The notes under the pieces: generated by a model | What the model saw: the letters and a program-made list of their open reading frames with translations, nothing else | Databases searched by the model: none | What the model was told of the DNA's origin: nothing | Shown here: piece after piece, positions 27,226-35,745 of the stretch | Layout of the letters: each line of letters begins with the position of its first letter | Numbering within the stretch: the first letter of the stretch is position 1 | Assembly (NCBI RefSeq): GCF_014873765.1 | Contig: NZ_JADBGG010000005.1 | Location: 1-64,000, forward strand | Reading direction: 5' to 3' | From: Desulfomicrobium macestii | GTDB taxonomy: Bacteria; Desulfobacterota; Desulfovibrionia; Desulfovibrionales; Desulfomicrobiaceae | DNA length: 64,000 nt | Made by a program: the position numbers and the translations under genes

Positions 27226-28202
27226 AAGTGGTGTTCATGGGCACGCCGGATTTCGCGGCCGCGTCCCTGAAACATCTCCTTGACTGGGGCGGCTGCGACG
27301 TCGTTGGAGTCTACTGTCAGCCCGACCGCCCCTGCGGCCGGGGACAGATCTGCACGCCCCCGCCCGTCAAGCTGCTGGCCATGGAGTCGCGGCTCCCCGT
27401 ATTCCAACCGCTGAACTTCAAGGAGCAGGCGGACGTGGATCAGTTGGCGGCCCTTGAGCCCGACCTTCTGCTCGTGGCGGCCTACGGCCTGATCCTGCCC
27501 CGCACGGTGCTTGAGATCCCGAAGCTCGGGGCCATCAACGTACACGCCTCCCTGCTGCCCGAGTACCGGGGCGCGGCCCCCATTCAGCGCGCCATCATGG
27601 ACGGAAAGCCCGTGACGGGCATCACCATCATGCAGATGGAGGCGGGCCTCGACACCGGCGACATCCTGCTGCAGCGCAGCCGCGCCATCGGCATCATGGA
27701 CACGGCCCAGTCCCTGCACGACGAGCTGGCCGAGATGGGCGGCAAGCTTCTGGTCGACGCCCTGGAAAAAATGGATCAGGGACGCCTCGTGCGCATCCCC
27801 CAGGACCACGCCCGGGCCACCTATGCCGCGAAGCTTTCCAAGGAAGAGGGGCGCATCGACTGGAACCGGCCGGTGCTGGACGTGCACAACCGCATCCGCG
27901 GCCTTTTCCCCTGGCCCGGGTCCTGGTTCGACTGGGACGGCATGCCCGGCAAGACCCTGCGCCTGACCGTGCATCCGGGAACCATCGGCGACCCACTGCC
28001 CGAAGGCGTGCACCCTGGTGAAATCCACGGCGTGGCCGACGACAGCGTGCTCATCGCCTGCGCCGACCGCCTGTATGCGGTACCGGTCATCAAGCCCGCG
28101 AACAGCAAGCCCCTGCGGGGCCGGGAGTTCTACTGCGGCTATTTGAGTCGCTGCTCCGGCGACCATCTGCTCAAACCCGAACCTGCCTGCCCGGGCGAAT
28201 AA
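27198..28202 (+). CDS. fmt: Methionyl-tRNA formyltransferase
   Basis: Formylates initiator Met-tRNA using 10-formyltetrahydrofolate. Motifs: VVFMGTPDFAAASL, the catalytic NVHASLLPEYRGAAPIQ and the linker to a C-terminal OB-like domain (KLSKEEGRIDW). 334 residues, slightly longer than the usual 315. The start overlaps def; a GTG ten codons later is a possible alternative and would give the shorter family-typical N-terminus. Confidence 0.95.
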   Translation: MAEREKRRLKVVFMGTPDFAAASLKHLLDWGGCDVVGVYCQPDRPCGRGQICTPPPVKLLAMESRLPVFQPLNFKEQADVDQLAALEPDLLLVAAYGLILPRTVLEIPKLGAINVHASLLPEYRGAAPIQRAIMDGKPVTGITIMQMEAGLDTGDILLQRSRAIGIMDTAQSLHDELAEMGGKLLVDALEKMDQGRLVRIPQDHARATYAAKLSKEEGRIDWNRPVLDVHNRIRGLFPWPGSWFDWDGMPGKTLRLTVHPGTIGDPLPEGVHPGEIHGVADDSVLIACADRLYAVPVIKPANSKPLRGREFYCGYLSRCSGDHLLKPEPACPGE

Positions 28203-28206
28203 TTCC

Positions 28207-29013
28207 ATGGCCAGTCCCAGGAGCGCCAAAACAAGAAGCCCATTGGAACAGGAGATCCGGGATTCCTTTCAGACCCGCAAGCGTGTCTTCATCGGTCTGA
28301 TCACCGGCTCTTCGGTGCTGATCTGCCTCTTTTTGGCCATGGTCTGGTTCATCCCCTTTGTCGGGCTGACCACCATCCATCCCGCCGCACCCTGGGTTTT
28401 CGGCTTCATCACCGTCGCCCTGATCCTGGCTATCGGCTGGGCGGCCCTGGCCTTGGTCCTGAACATCCTGCTAGGCCGCCCCGTGCTCTTCGCCAAGCGC
28501 CTGCGCGGCATCACGGTCAAGCTCTTCCTGCCGCTCATGACCCTGCTGGGACGCGCGGTGGGCATCCCCAAACAGACGGTGCGGGCCTCCTTCATCAAGG
28601 TCAACAACGAGCTGGTCCGGGGCGAGGGGCACCGCTACCCCGCCGACAGGCTTCTGCTGCTCATGCCCCACTGCATCCAGAACAGCCGCTGCAAGTACCG
28701 GCTGACCTACGACATCGACAACTGCAAACGCTGCGGCGAATGCGCCCTGGCGGGCCTGCTGAACCTGCGTGACAAATACGGCATCAAGCTGGCCGTGGCC
28801 ACGGGCGGAACCATCGCCCGGCGCATCGTGGTCCAGCACCGGCCCAAGCTCATCATCGCCGTGGCCTGCGAGCGCGACCTGGCCAGCGGCATCCAGGACA
28901 CCCACCCGCTGCCCGTCTACGGCATCCTGAACTCCCGCCCCTTCGGCCCCTGCCTGGATACCGACGTCGCCCTGGACAAGGTCGAGTGGGCCATCAAGGA
29001 GTTCCTGGCATGA
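28207..29013 (+). CDS. DUF116 family membrane-anchored Cys-motif protein
   Basis: A 268-residue protein. Two membrane helices lie at about residues 28-50 and 60-90, followed by a cytoplasmic domain with clustered cysteines (MPHCIQNSRC, then NCKRCGECALAG). Such cysteines could bind metal or an iron-sulfur cluster; this is inference. The family has no assigned function but recurs beside fmt and rsmB in Desulfovibrionales as far as I know. It overlaps rsmB by four bases. Confidence 0.82.
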   Translation: MASPRSAKTRSPLEQEIRDSFQTRKRVFIGLITGSSVLICLFLAMVWFIPFVGLTTIHPAAPWVFGFITVALILAIGWAALALVLNILLGRPVLFAKRLRGITVKLFLPLMTLLGRAVGIPKQTVRASFIKVNNELVRGEGHRYPADRLLLLMPHCIQNSRCKYRLTYDIDNCKRCGECALAGLLNLRDKYGIKLAVATGGTIARRIVVQHRPKLIIAVACERDLASGIQDTHPLPVYGILNSRPFGPCLDTDVALDKVEWAIKEFLA

Positions 29014-30287
29014 GCACGCCTTCGGCCCGCCGCCTGGTCATGGACATCCTGCGCCGCACCCTGGACAACAACCAGGATCTGCAGGCCGCCGTGGACGACG
29101 TGCTGTCCGCGTCGCCCGCGACCCCACAGGACAAGGGACTGGCCACGGAACTGGCCTACGGCTATCTGCGCATGCGCGGACGCATAGATTTTCTTCTCTC
29201 CCAGTTGCTCAAGAACCCGGTCCAGACCTCCCCCATCATGAAGCGCATTCTCGGCGTGGCCATATACGAGCTCCTTTTCCTGAGCCGCATCCCCGATTAC
29301 GCCACCCTGGACTGGGCGGTGACCCTGGTGCGCGAACGACTGGACCAGACCATGGGCAAGGTGGCCAACGGCGTGCTGCGAAGCCTGCTGCGCCTTGGGC
29401 TGGCCGTGCGCTTCGAGGATTATTACCAGACCAAGACCGCCGGTCACGACCAGTTCCTTTCCGCCTGGTACTCCTGCCCCAAGTGGCTGGTGCGCATGTG
29501 GCTGAACAGCTACGGCAAGGAGCGGACCCAGGCCTTCCTGCAGGCGACACTCGGCGCGCCGCCGCTGGGAGTCAGAATCAACCGCGGGCACGCCCGGGCG
29601 GAAGAGCTGCGAAACAATCTGCAGCCTCTGAAACTGGATTCCTCGAATTGGGGATTTGCCGTGACGCAGTGGCCGGAATTCCTGCAACAGGCAGTGAGCG
29701 AAGGGGCGGCGACACGTCAGAGCCTTGCCGCACAAAAAATCATGGACTTCCTCGGCGTTGACCATTGGCCGTCCCCCGTGCTCGACGCCTGCGCCGGTCG
29801 CGGCGGCAAGACGTATCTGGTGGCCGAACGGGGCAAAAGCGTCTGGGCGTCGGATGTCAATGTCTTTCGTCTGAGGCAGCTAAAGGCAGAAGGCGCGCGG
29901 CTCGGCTTTGACATCCCGGCATTCCGGGCCCAGGGGCAAGGCCCCTATCCCCTGCGGCAGATGCCCCGCACCGTATTTCTTGATGTGCCCTGCTCGGGCC
30001 TTGGCGTTATCTCCCGGCGGCCCGACATCAAATGGAAGCGTACAGCGGCCGATTGCGCGGGCTTGGTCGCCCTGCAGGGAGAAATTCTCCGGGCAGCGGC
30101 CGATATTCTCACATCGGGAGGATGTCTGGCCTATGTGACATGTACGCTCAATCCGGAAGAAAACGAGAAGCAGATCGAACGGTTCACCCGCGACCATCCC
30201 TCTTTCTCCTGCCTGCGGCAATCCACAAGCGATCCTGCGGAAGGATTGGGTGAATTTTTCTACGGCGCGGTCCTGCGTAAAAGCTAA
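29010..30287 (+). CDS. rsmB: 16S rRNA m5C967 methyltransferase, RsmB/Sun-like
   Basis: A 425-residue SAM-dependent RNA methyltransferase. Residues 1-140 are the NusB-like RNA-binding domain. The C-terminal domain has VLDACAGRGGKT (SAM site), the catalytic pair FLDVPCSGLGVISRRPD and YVTCTLNPEENE, typical of m5C enzymes. I chose the ATG at 29010, which overlaps the DUF116 stop (ATGA); an upstream in-frame start is less likely. Confidence 0.92.
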   Translation: MSTPSARRLVMDILRRTLDNNQDLQAAVDDVLSASPATPQDKGLATELAYGYLRMRGRIDFLLSQLLKNPVQTSPIMKRILGVAIYELLFLSRIPDYATLDWAVTLVRERLDQTMGKVANGVLRSLLRLGLAVRFEDYYQTKTAGHDQFLSAWYSCPKWLVRMWLNSYGKERTQAFLQATLGAPPLGVRINRGHARAEELRNNLQPLKLDSSNWGFAVTQWPEFLQQAVSEGAATRQSLAAQKIMDFLGVDHWPSPVLDACAGRGGKTYLVAERGKSVWASDVNVFRLRQLKAEGARLGFDIPAFRAQGQGPYPLRQMPRTVFLDVPCSGLGVISRRPDIKWKRTAADCAGLVALQGEILRAAADILTSGGCLAYVTCTLNPEENEKQIERFTRDHPSFSCLRQSTSDPAEGLGEFFYGAVLRKS

Positions 30288-30297
30288 AAAAGGCCGC

Positions 30298-30335
30298 CCC
30301 CGCATCTTCGCTCAGGCAAAAGACGCGGACAAAAA
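30298..30335. terminator. Hairpin between convergent rsmB and CxxC protein genes
   Basis: Stem CCGCATCTT (30308-30316 region) against AAGACGCGG (about 30323-30331), with one mismatch. It is flanked by A and T runs that suit termination from the minus strand and, less well, the plus strand. Lies between two converging genes. Confidence 0.45.
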
Positions 30336-30350
30336 GACCTCTCCGCCATG

Positions 30351-30599
30351 CTACTCCGGCTTTCTGGCCCGCCGATGGAACTCCTTGACCAGAATCTTTT
30401 CCAGACATTCTCGGCAGATATCGGTATTGTTGCTATTCTGGAGCTTCATCTCGATGACCGGATTCATCTTGCCGAGCTGCCCGCCGAGGCGGGTCAGATT
30501 GGCCGGGTCCTCAACGACCAGCGTGTAGCGTTCCTCGTAGATTCCATCCTTGAGGCCCTTGATCTCCACACTGCAGATGTCGCAGAATCTCTTGATCAT
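30351..30599 (-). CDS. Small CxxC/CxxC protein, zinc-ribbon-like, unknown function
   Basis: An 82-residue protein with CDIC near residue 6 and CREC near residue 62, spaced like a zinc ribbon. The middle reads YEERYTLVVEDPANL and is rich in charged beta-strand-like residues. A strong ribosome site (AAGGAGGG) eight bases before ATG 30599 supports real translation. It is alone on the minus strand between rsmB and the REP pair. No function is recognised. Confidence 0.7.
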   Translation of the reverse strand: MIKRFCDICSVEIKGLKDGIYEERYTLVVEDPANLTRLGGQLGKMNPVIEMKLQNSNNTDICRECLEKILVKEFHRRARKPE

Positions 30600-30649
30600 C
30601 CCTTCCCTCCTTGGGTGATGCCTCGTTAACGGGCGACGCGCTCAGTAAG

Positions 30650-30774
30650 GCATGGATCCCCGCCTTCGCGGGGATGACGTCACGATATGCGGTCATGCCT
30701 TTTCCCGCAGATGGGCAAGCGGCTGACGTAACGCAGGTCACCCATGTCATTCCCGCGAAGGCGGGAATCCATGC
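30650..30774. repeat. REP-like inverted pair, second family
   Basis: Two palindromes in opposite orientation: one at 30656-30675 (stem ATCCCCGC, loop CTTC) and one at 30749-30768 (stem ATTCCCGC, loop GAAG). Each carries the outer flanks GATGAC / GTCAT and CATGGAT / ATCCATG. This is the widespread proteobacterial CCCGCCTTCGCGGG-type element. Differs completely from the array at 1-470. Confidence 0.85.
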
Positions 30775-30802
30775 ATTTCTCTGAGTACTCCTCTGCAACC
30801 GC

Positions 30803-31711
30803 TCAAACCTGAAGCGTCCCCCGATAGTCATCCCATGACTCTATCCCCAGCGACTCGGCCAGCACCCGCACCTCTTCAACCAGGCGAAAGGCGTTGTCGG
30901 GACGCATGAAATTGTAGGTGCCGATCTGCACCGCATGCGCGCCGACCAGGATGAATTCCAGCACATCCTCGGCACTGGTGATTCCGCCCATGCCGATGAT
31001 CGGTACATTCACGGCCTGCGCCACCTGATGGACCATGCGCAGGGCCACGGGCTTGATGGCCGGGCCGGACAGTCCACCGACCACGTTGGCCAGGCGGCTT
31101 CTGCGGGTACGGATGTCCACGGACATGCCCGAGAGGGTGTTGATGAGCGAGAGCATGTCCGCCCCTGCGTCCACGGCGGCCTTGGCGATGACCCGCACAT
31201 CGGTCACGTTGGGGCTGAGCTTGACGATGACCGGCTTGGTTCCGGACCGTTTCTTGACCGCGCCGACGACAGCCGCCGCCATGTGCGGGTCCTGGCCGAA
31301 CTGGACGCCGCCCTCGCGCACGTTGGGACATGAGATGTTGACCTCAAGGGCCGCGATCTTGTCCTCGGTCGAAAAAATGCCGGCCAGCTCGCCGAAGTCC
31401 TCGGGAGTCTGGGCGTAGAGGTTGGCGATGAGCGTCGCCCCGGCGGGAATGTAGGGCAGCTTCTCCTTCAGGAACTTTTCCACGCCCACGTTCTGCAGGC
31501 CGATGGCATTGAGCATGCCGCACGGGGTTTCGGCTATGCGCGGCATGGGGTTGCCCGCGCGCGGAGCCAGGGAGATGCCCTTGAGGCAGATCGCGCCTAT
31601 GGCGGACAGGTCGCCGTAACGCATGAACTCAAGGCCGTACCCAAAGGTGCCGGACGCGGTGATGACCGGATTCTTGAGGGTCAGGGGTCCAAGCTGTATT
31701 TTCTGGTCCAT
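30803..31711 (-). CDS. pyrD: Dihydroorotate dehydrogenase B, catalytic subunit
   Basis: Class 1B enzyme oxidising dihydroorotate to orotate, working with PyrK. The 302-residue FMN barrel has SGTFGYGLEF, GISLAPRAGNP, the catalytic Cys in VNISCPNVREGG, and the phosphate loop GMGGITSAEDVLEFILVGA. The ATG at 31711 is two bases after the pyrK stop; an in-frame upstream start would overlap pyrK by over 100 bases and give an unlikely arginine-rich N-terminus. Confidence 0.95.
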   Translation of the reverse strand: MDQKIQLGPLTLKNPVITASGTFGYGLEFMRYGDLSAIGAICLKGISLAPRAGNPMPRIAETPCGMLNAIGLQNVGVEKFLKEKLPYIPAGATLIANLYAQTPEDFGELAGIFSTEDKIAALEVNISCPNVREGGVQFGQDPHMAAAVVGAVKKRSGTKPVIVKLSPNVTDVRVIAKAAVDAGADMLSLINTLSGMSVDIRTRRSRLANVVGGLSGPAIKPVALRMVHQVAQAVNVPIIGMGGITSAEDVLEFILVGAHAVQIGTYNFMRPDNAFRLVEEVRVLAESLGIESWDDYRGTLQV

Positions 31712-31713
31712 GA

Positions 31714-32490
31714 CTATACCCCCAGCTCGATGTCGCGCACGTCGAAGACGGGACCATGCACGCAGCTTTGCACGTAGTCCCCGGCCGTGGTCTTGCAGAC
31801 GCAGCCAAGGCATGCCCCCACACCGCAACCCATGCGATTTTCAAGGGAAACCTGGCCGTCCGTGCCGTGCAGAAGACAGTACTTGCGCACGACCTTGAGC
31901 ATGGGCTCCGGCCCGCAGGCCAGCACCTGCCCCACACCGGCCAGAGCCTTGATGCGCTCCGAGAGCACCGTCTCGAACTGGGCGATGTCGGCCGGGGTTT
32001 TCTGCTGCATGGCCTCGCTTTTGATGCGGGCCGCTATCTCGTCGTACGGATAATGTTCAAGGTCGAGGCGATGTCCGAAGAGCATGGACAGATTGTCCGT
32101 ACGTTCGCGCCGGGCGAGCATGACAAAGGGGGCGATGCCCACTCCTCCGGCCAGAATCAGGTTGGGACGAGCCTCGTCGATGCGGAACCAGCGTCCAAGC
32201 GGGCCCCAGACCGTGACTTTCTGTCCGGGCTCAAGCTCGGCGAGCTTGCGCGTGCCGCGTCCCACGGTCTGGAAAATGATGCGCAAGCCCTTGTCGGACA
32301 CGTCGCAGACGGAAAAGGGACGGGGCCAGACCAGCTCCACGCCCCAATGCGCGGGGCGGATCATGACGAACTGTCCGGGCTTGCATGTCCAGCCGGGCGC
32401 GGAAAGCACAAGGTCGATGAGGGAAGGGTCGCTTCCGGGACGGCAGGACAGAACCTCCAGATCCCGGCATGGTGTTTGACTGTCGATCAT
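31714..32490 (-). CDS. pyrK: Dihydroorotate dehydrogenase B, electron-transfer subunit
   Basis: FAD and 2Fe-2S protein linking PyrD to NAD. The 258-residue protein has the FAD motif RPFSVCD, the NAD-binding ILAGGVGIAPFV, and a C-terminal cluster motif MGCGVGACLGCVC with a final Cys in VQSCVHG. Its start overlaps recN by four bases. Confidence 0.94.
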   Translation of the reverse strand: MIDSQTPCRDLEVLSCRPGSDPSLIDLVLSAPGWTCKPGQFVMIRPAHWGVELVWPRPFSVCDVSDKGLRIIFQTVGRGTRKLAELEPGQKVTVWGPLGRWFRIDEARPNLILAGGVGIAPFVMLARRERTDNLSMLFGHRLDLEHYPYDEIAARIKSEAMQQKTPADIAQFETVLSERIKALAGVGQVLACGPEPMLKVVRKYCLLHGTDGQVSLENRMGCGVGACLGCVCKTTAGDYVQSCVHGPVFDVRDIELGV

Positions 32491-34088
32491 ATGAAATTCC
32501 CGGACTCTTGTCCTGGGTCATGGGTGACGGGTGGAACCTCGCCCACCATGCGGGCCAGTTCGGCCTGACGCTCGGCGGGGGAGAGGCTTGCGCACAAGGT
32601 GTAGGTCACGCCATCGTGAACTTCCTTGCGGATGGCGAAATGTTCGTCGGCCAGCCGGGCCAGCTGCGGCCAGTGGGTGATCAGGATGACCTGCTGGCGT
32701 GCGGACAAAAGGCGGATGCGCTCGGCGACCTTGATCAGGGTCTGCCCACCTATACCCGAATCGACTTCGTCGAAAAGCAGGGCCGGGAGCTGAGCCCTGG
32801 CGCGCAGGCTGACCACGGCCAGCAGAAAACGGGACAGCTCGCCCCCCGAGGCGATACGATCAAGGGGCTGGGCATCGAGACCGGGGTTGGGCACCCATAA
32901 AAACCGGGGCCTGAGTTCGTCAATCCCCGCATGGATGGTCAGGGTCCGAAAATCGACCAGCACCCGCAAATGCTCCGAAAATCCCAGATTGACGAGCTCG
33001 CTCTTGAGCCCCGCTGTCAGATCAACGGAGGCCGCCTCCCGCGCGGAATTCAGCGCCGCCGTGGCCAGCCCCAGGGCCTTCGCCGCCTGGACCTCGTCCT
33101 TTTCCAGGCGTTGCAAGGCAAGGCCGCTTTCGTCCAGGAAGGACAGATTCTCCTCGATCTCCTCGCCAAGCGCCACGATGGAATCCAGGGATCGCTTGAG
33201 CTTGCGCTGCAGCTGTTGCAGCTCCCACAGGCGCTTCTCCACTTTTTCGGCATCGAAATCCGCGTTCCGGTCCGAACCGAGGGCGCGCAGGTCGCGCACC
33301 ATGTCGGACATGCCATCACGAAAACGCCCGACCTCCCTGGCATGCTCGCCAAATCCCTCGTCCGCCTCGCCCAGCCCGGCCAGGGCCCGTTCCAGAGACG
33401 TCAGCGCGTCCTGCAGGCCGTTCTCGCCCAGCAGCAGGCCCTGGGCTTCATCGGCCAGCGCATGGGTCTTCTCGGCCCTGCGGGAAGCGTCACGCAGGCG
33501 CAGCAGCTCATCTTCCTCGCCGGGGCGGGGGTCCACCTTGCGTATCTCGGCCAGTTGAAATTCCAGAAATTCGCGCCGCTCCAGCAGCCCGGCCATGCGC
33601 CGCTGCACCTCGGCCTTGCGCGCCAGGATGGCCTGCAATGCTTCGCGGGCCTCGCGCTGGGAGACAAGGATTTGCGGATCCGCCAGGAACGCATCCAGGA
33701 TCTCGACATGATGTTCCGGCGAAAGCAGACGTTGCTGACCGTGCTGGCTGGTGTGCATCAGGAGGCGGGGACGAAGCTCGGCCAGGCGCTCCTGGGAACC
33801 CAGGTCGTCGTTGATGAAGAGGCGGCTGCGGCCGGTCTTGGCGGAGAGTTCGCGGCGCAGGAAAAGCTCCTCGCCTTCAAGGTGGAACACGGCCTCGACC
33901 AGGGCCTTTTCACGGCCGGGGCGGACCAGGTCGGCGGCGATGCGCTCGCCGAGGATGAAATCCAGGGCGCGAAGGATGAAAGACTTGCCCGCGCCGGATT
34001 CGCCCGTGAGCACGTTCAGTCCCGGACAAAATTCAAGCTCGACATCGTCGATGAGGGCCAGATTCCGAATGCGCAGTGTTTCGAGCAT
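32487..34088 (-). CDS. recN: DNA repair ATPase RecN
   Basis: SMC-like protein in double-strand break repair. The 533-residue sequence has Walker A (GESGAGKSF), long coiled coils (about residues 160-370) and C-terminal signature and Walker B motifs (ASGGELSRFLLAV and ALLFDEVDSGIGG). ATG 34088 begins the canonical MLETLRIRNLALIDD; upstream extension is spurious. Four-base overlap with pyrK. Confidence 0.95.
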   Translation of the reverse strand: MLETLRIRNLALIDDVELEFCPGLNVLTGESGAGKSFILRALDFILGERIAADLVRPGREKALVEAVFHLEGEELFLRRELSAKTGRSRLFINDDLGSQERLAELRPRLLMHTSQHGQQRLLSPEHHVEILDAFLADPQILVSQREAREALQAILARKAEVQRRMAGLLERREFLEFQLAEIRKVDPRPGEEDELLRLRDASRRAEKTHALADEAQGLLLGENGLQDALTSLERALAGLGEADEGFGEHAREVGRFRDGMSDMVRDLRALGSDRNADFDAEKVEKRLWELQQLQRKLKRSLDSIVALGEEIEENLSFLDESGLALQRLEKDEVQAAKALGLATAALNSAREAASVDLTAGLKSELVNLGFSEHLRVLVDFRTLTIHAGIDELRPRFLWVPNPGLDAQPLDRIASGGELSRFLLAVVSLRARAQLPALLFDEVDSGIGGQTLIKVAERIRLLSARQQVILITHWPQLARLADEHFAIRKEVHDGVTYTLCASLSPAERQAELARMVGEVPPVTHDPGQESGNFI

Positions 34089-34101
34089 ATCCGCCTTGTG
34101 C

Positions 34102-35745
34102 TTAGGTTGCGTGCGTTCCCGGAACGATCGCGGGGCGCAGCAGGTCCCGGATCCGTCCGGATTCGTCATGGGCCTCAAGCCGTCGCCAAAAGCGATCTTC
34201 CTGCCCCTGGCGCAGGGCTTCGTCCCTGGCCGCCAGCAGTTCTTCGAGGCCCTGCCGCACGCGAAAGGCACGGCAATTGGTGGCCCCGAGTTCCAATGTC
34301 AGCCGCCAGTTCGTGCGTTCGCGCAATGAGAGATAGGACAGGGCCTTGAGCCGCAGGCCGTCCCATCCGCTGTCGCGGGCGAGGATTCGGGCCATCTCCC
34401 GGTACACGTCCGTGTTTTGTGGCTCGAATTCGCTGGCCAGCACCAGACATTCCAGGCTTGATGCCGGCAGGTGCTTCTTGGGGTTGAACACGAATCCGGG
34501 CCTGAAAACCTGCCTGCAACGTTGTAGCTCCCTGGCCCAGGCAAGGCAAATCAAAAGCGGCGTGCTCCCCGGGTCCGGGGACGAAGGCGCGCAGTGACGC
34601 CTGTGCCGCAGAAAAAAAAGACGCGACAGGCGCACATCCTCAAACCGGAGCGCCCCCATGCCGCCCGCCAGATTGACTTCTGGCGAGGACTCGTACTGCC
34701 CTTTCTCCGCCACCGGCACGGCCAGGCGCATGAACTCGTCCCGGCCGAGCCGGGCCTGCAGCCGCAGCAATACGGCCAGAATCTCTTCCGTCAGGGGCAG
34801 GGCCGAAAGCCCCGCCGCAAGAGCGTTTGCATCCATGTCCAGCCGCCCGGCCTCCCAGAGATGATACAGCGTCAGCCACCAGGCCACCCGCGCTTCGACC
34901 CCCCCGGCCGCCGACCGGCCGCCGATATCTTTGGCCGCGTCCAGCAGCGTCGTGGCGCGATGCTCTGGCAGATGCTCGCGCCTGACCCGCTCACGGGCGC
35001 GCAGGCCCATGCTGCGGGCCAGCAGATCCTCCGAACCCAGCCGCCGGGCCCAGGCGGCAAGCTCCGCGCCATCGCGATACACGGCCACCTCCTCGTCCGG
35101 GACGAACAGTTCCTCAAGGCCGGGCGTCGCCGGATTGATCAGGGCGCATCCGCAGGAAGCCGCTTCGAACAGGCGGAAATTGATCTCCCCGAAAATGGAT
35201 TCGTTAGGCACGATCCGGCTGCGGTCATAAAAATCGAGCATGGACGCAAAGCCCAAATCCGCCCGCGCCTCAAGCGGCCCCAACTCCTTGAGCCAGTCCA
35301 GAAACCATCCCCGGACCGGCCTCTCCGGGGTGACCCGGCCTACAAACCCCAACCCCCTGCGCCGCTCGTCCCAGGGCGCAAGGGCGCGCTGCGATCCATA
35401 CCAGGGCAGCCACAGGGTCCGGGCCGTGCCCCGCTCCCGGAACCAGGCCTGCCAATGCTTCTGGGTTGTGCAGAAGAGGTCGAAAAGGCGGGCGTAATAC
35501 TGATGCCAGAAACTGTTCAAATGCGTGTCTATGGACCAGAAAACCTTGGGGCAGGAAAAAGCGTCGAGATCGACGACGAGGGTCCGGGGGCCAAGGGCTT
35601 CCTGCTGGATCAAGAGGTCGGGAACAAAATCCCCCAGAAGCGGGGCAAGGCGCACGATGCCCGCCCCCGGACGCAGGTCCTTCACGGTGTGTCCGAGGTC
35701 GGCCAGAGCCGTGCCCAGGCTCGAATCCAGACAGACAATGTTCAT
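34102..35745 (-). CDS. CgeB-like glycosyltransferase with helical C-terminal region
   Basis: A 547-residue protein. The N-terminal half resembles GT-B fold glycosyltransferases of the CgeB/Glyco_trans_1_2 type: CLDSSLGTALADLGH, a sugar-nucleotide domain with WSIDTHLNSFWHQYY, and the donor-site NFRLFEAASCGCALINP followed by EELFVPDEEVAVY. The last 200 residues are helical, TPR-like. Polysaccharide or protein glycosylation is likely; acceptor unknown. Starts overlapping the ABC gene by four bases and lies 13 bases before recN. Confidence 0.82.
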   Translation of the reverse strand: MNIVCLDSSLGTALADLGHTVKDLRPGAGIVRLAPLLGDFVPDLLIQQEALGPRTLVVDLDAFSCPKVFWSIDTHLNSFWHQYYARLFDLFCTTQKHWQAWFRERGTARTLWLPWYGSQRALAPWDERRRGLGFVGRVTPERPVRGWFLDWLKELGPLEARADLGFASMLDFYDRSRIVPNESIFGEINFRLFEAASCGCALINPATPGLEELFVPDEEVAVYRDGAELAAWARRLGSEDLLARSMGLRARERVRREHLPEHRATTLLDAAKDIGGRSAAGGVEARVAWWLTLYHLWEAGRLDMDANALAAGLSALPLTEEILAVLLRLQARLGRDEFMRLAVPVAEKGQYESSPEVNLAGGMGALRFEDVRLSRLFFLRHRRHCAPSSPDPGSTPLLICLAWARELQRCRQVFRPGFVFNPKKHLPASSLECLVLASEFEPQNTDVYREMARILARDSGWDGLRLKALSYLSLRERTNWRLTLELGATNCRAFRVRQGLEELLAARDEALRQGQEDRFWRRLEAHDESGRIRDLLRPAIVPGTHAT

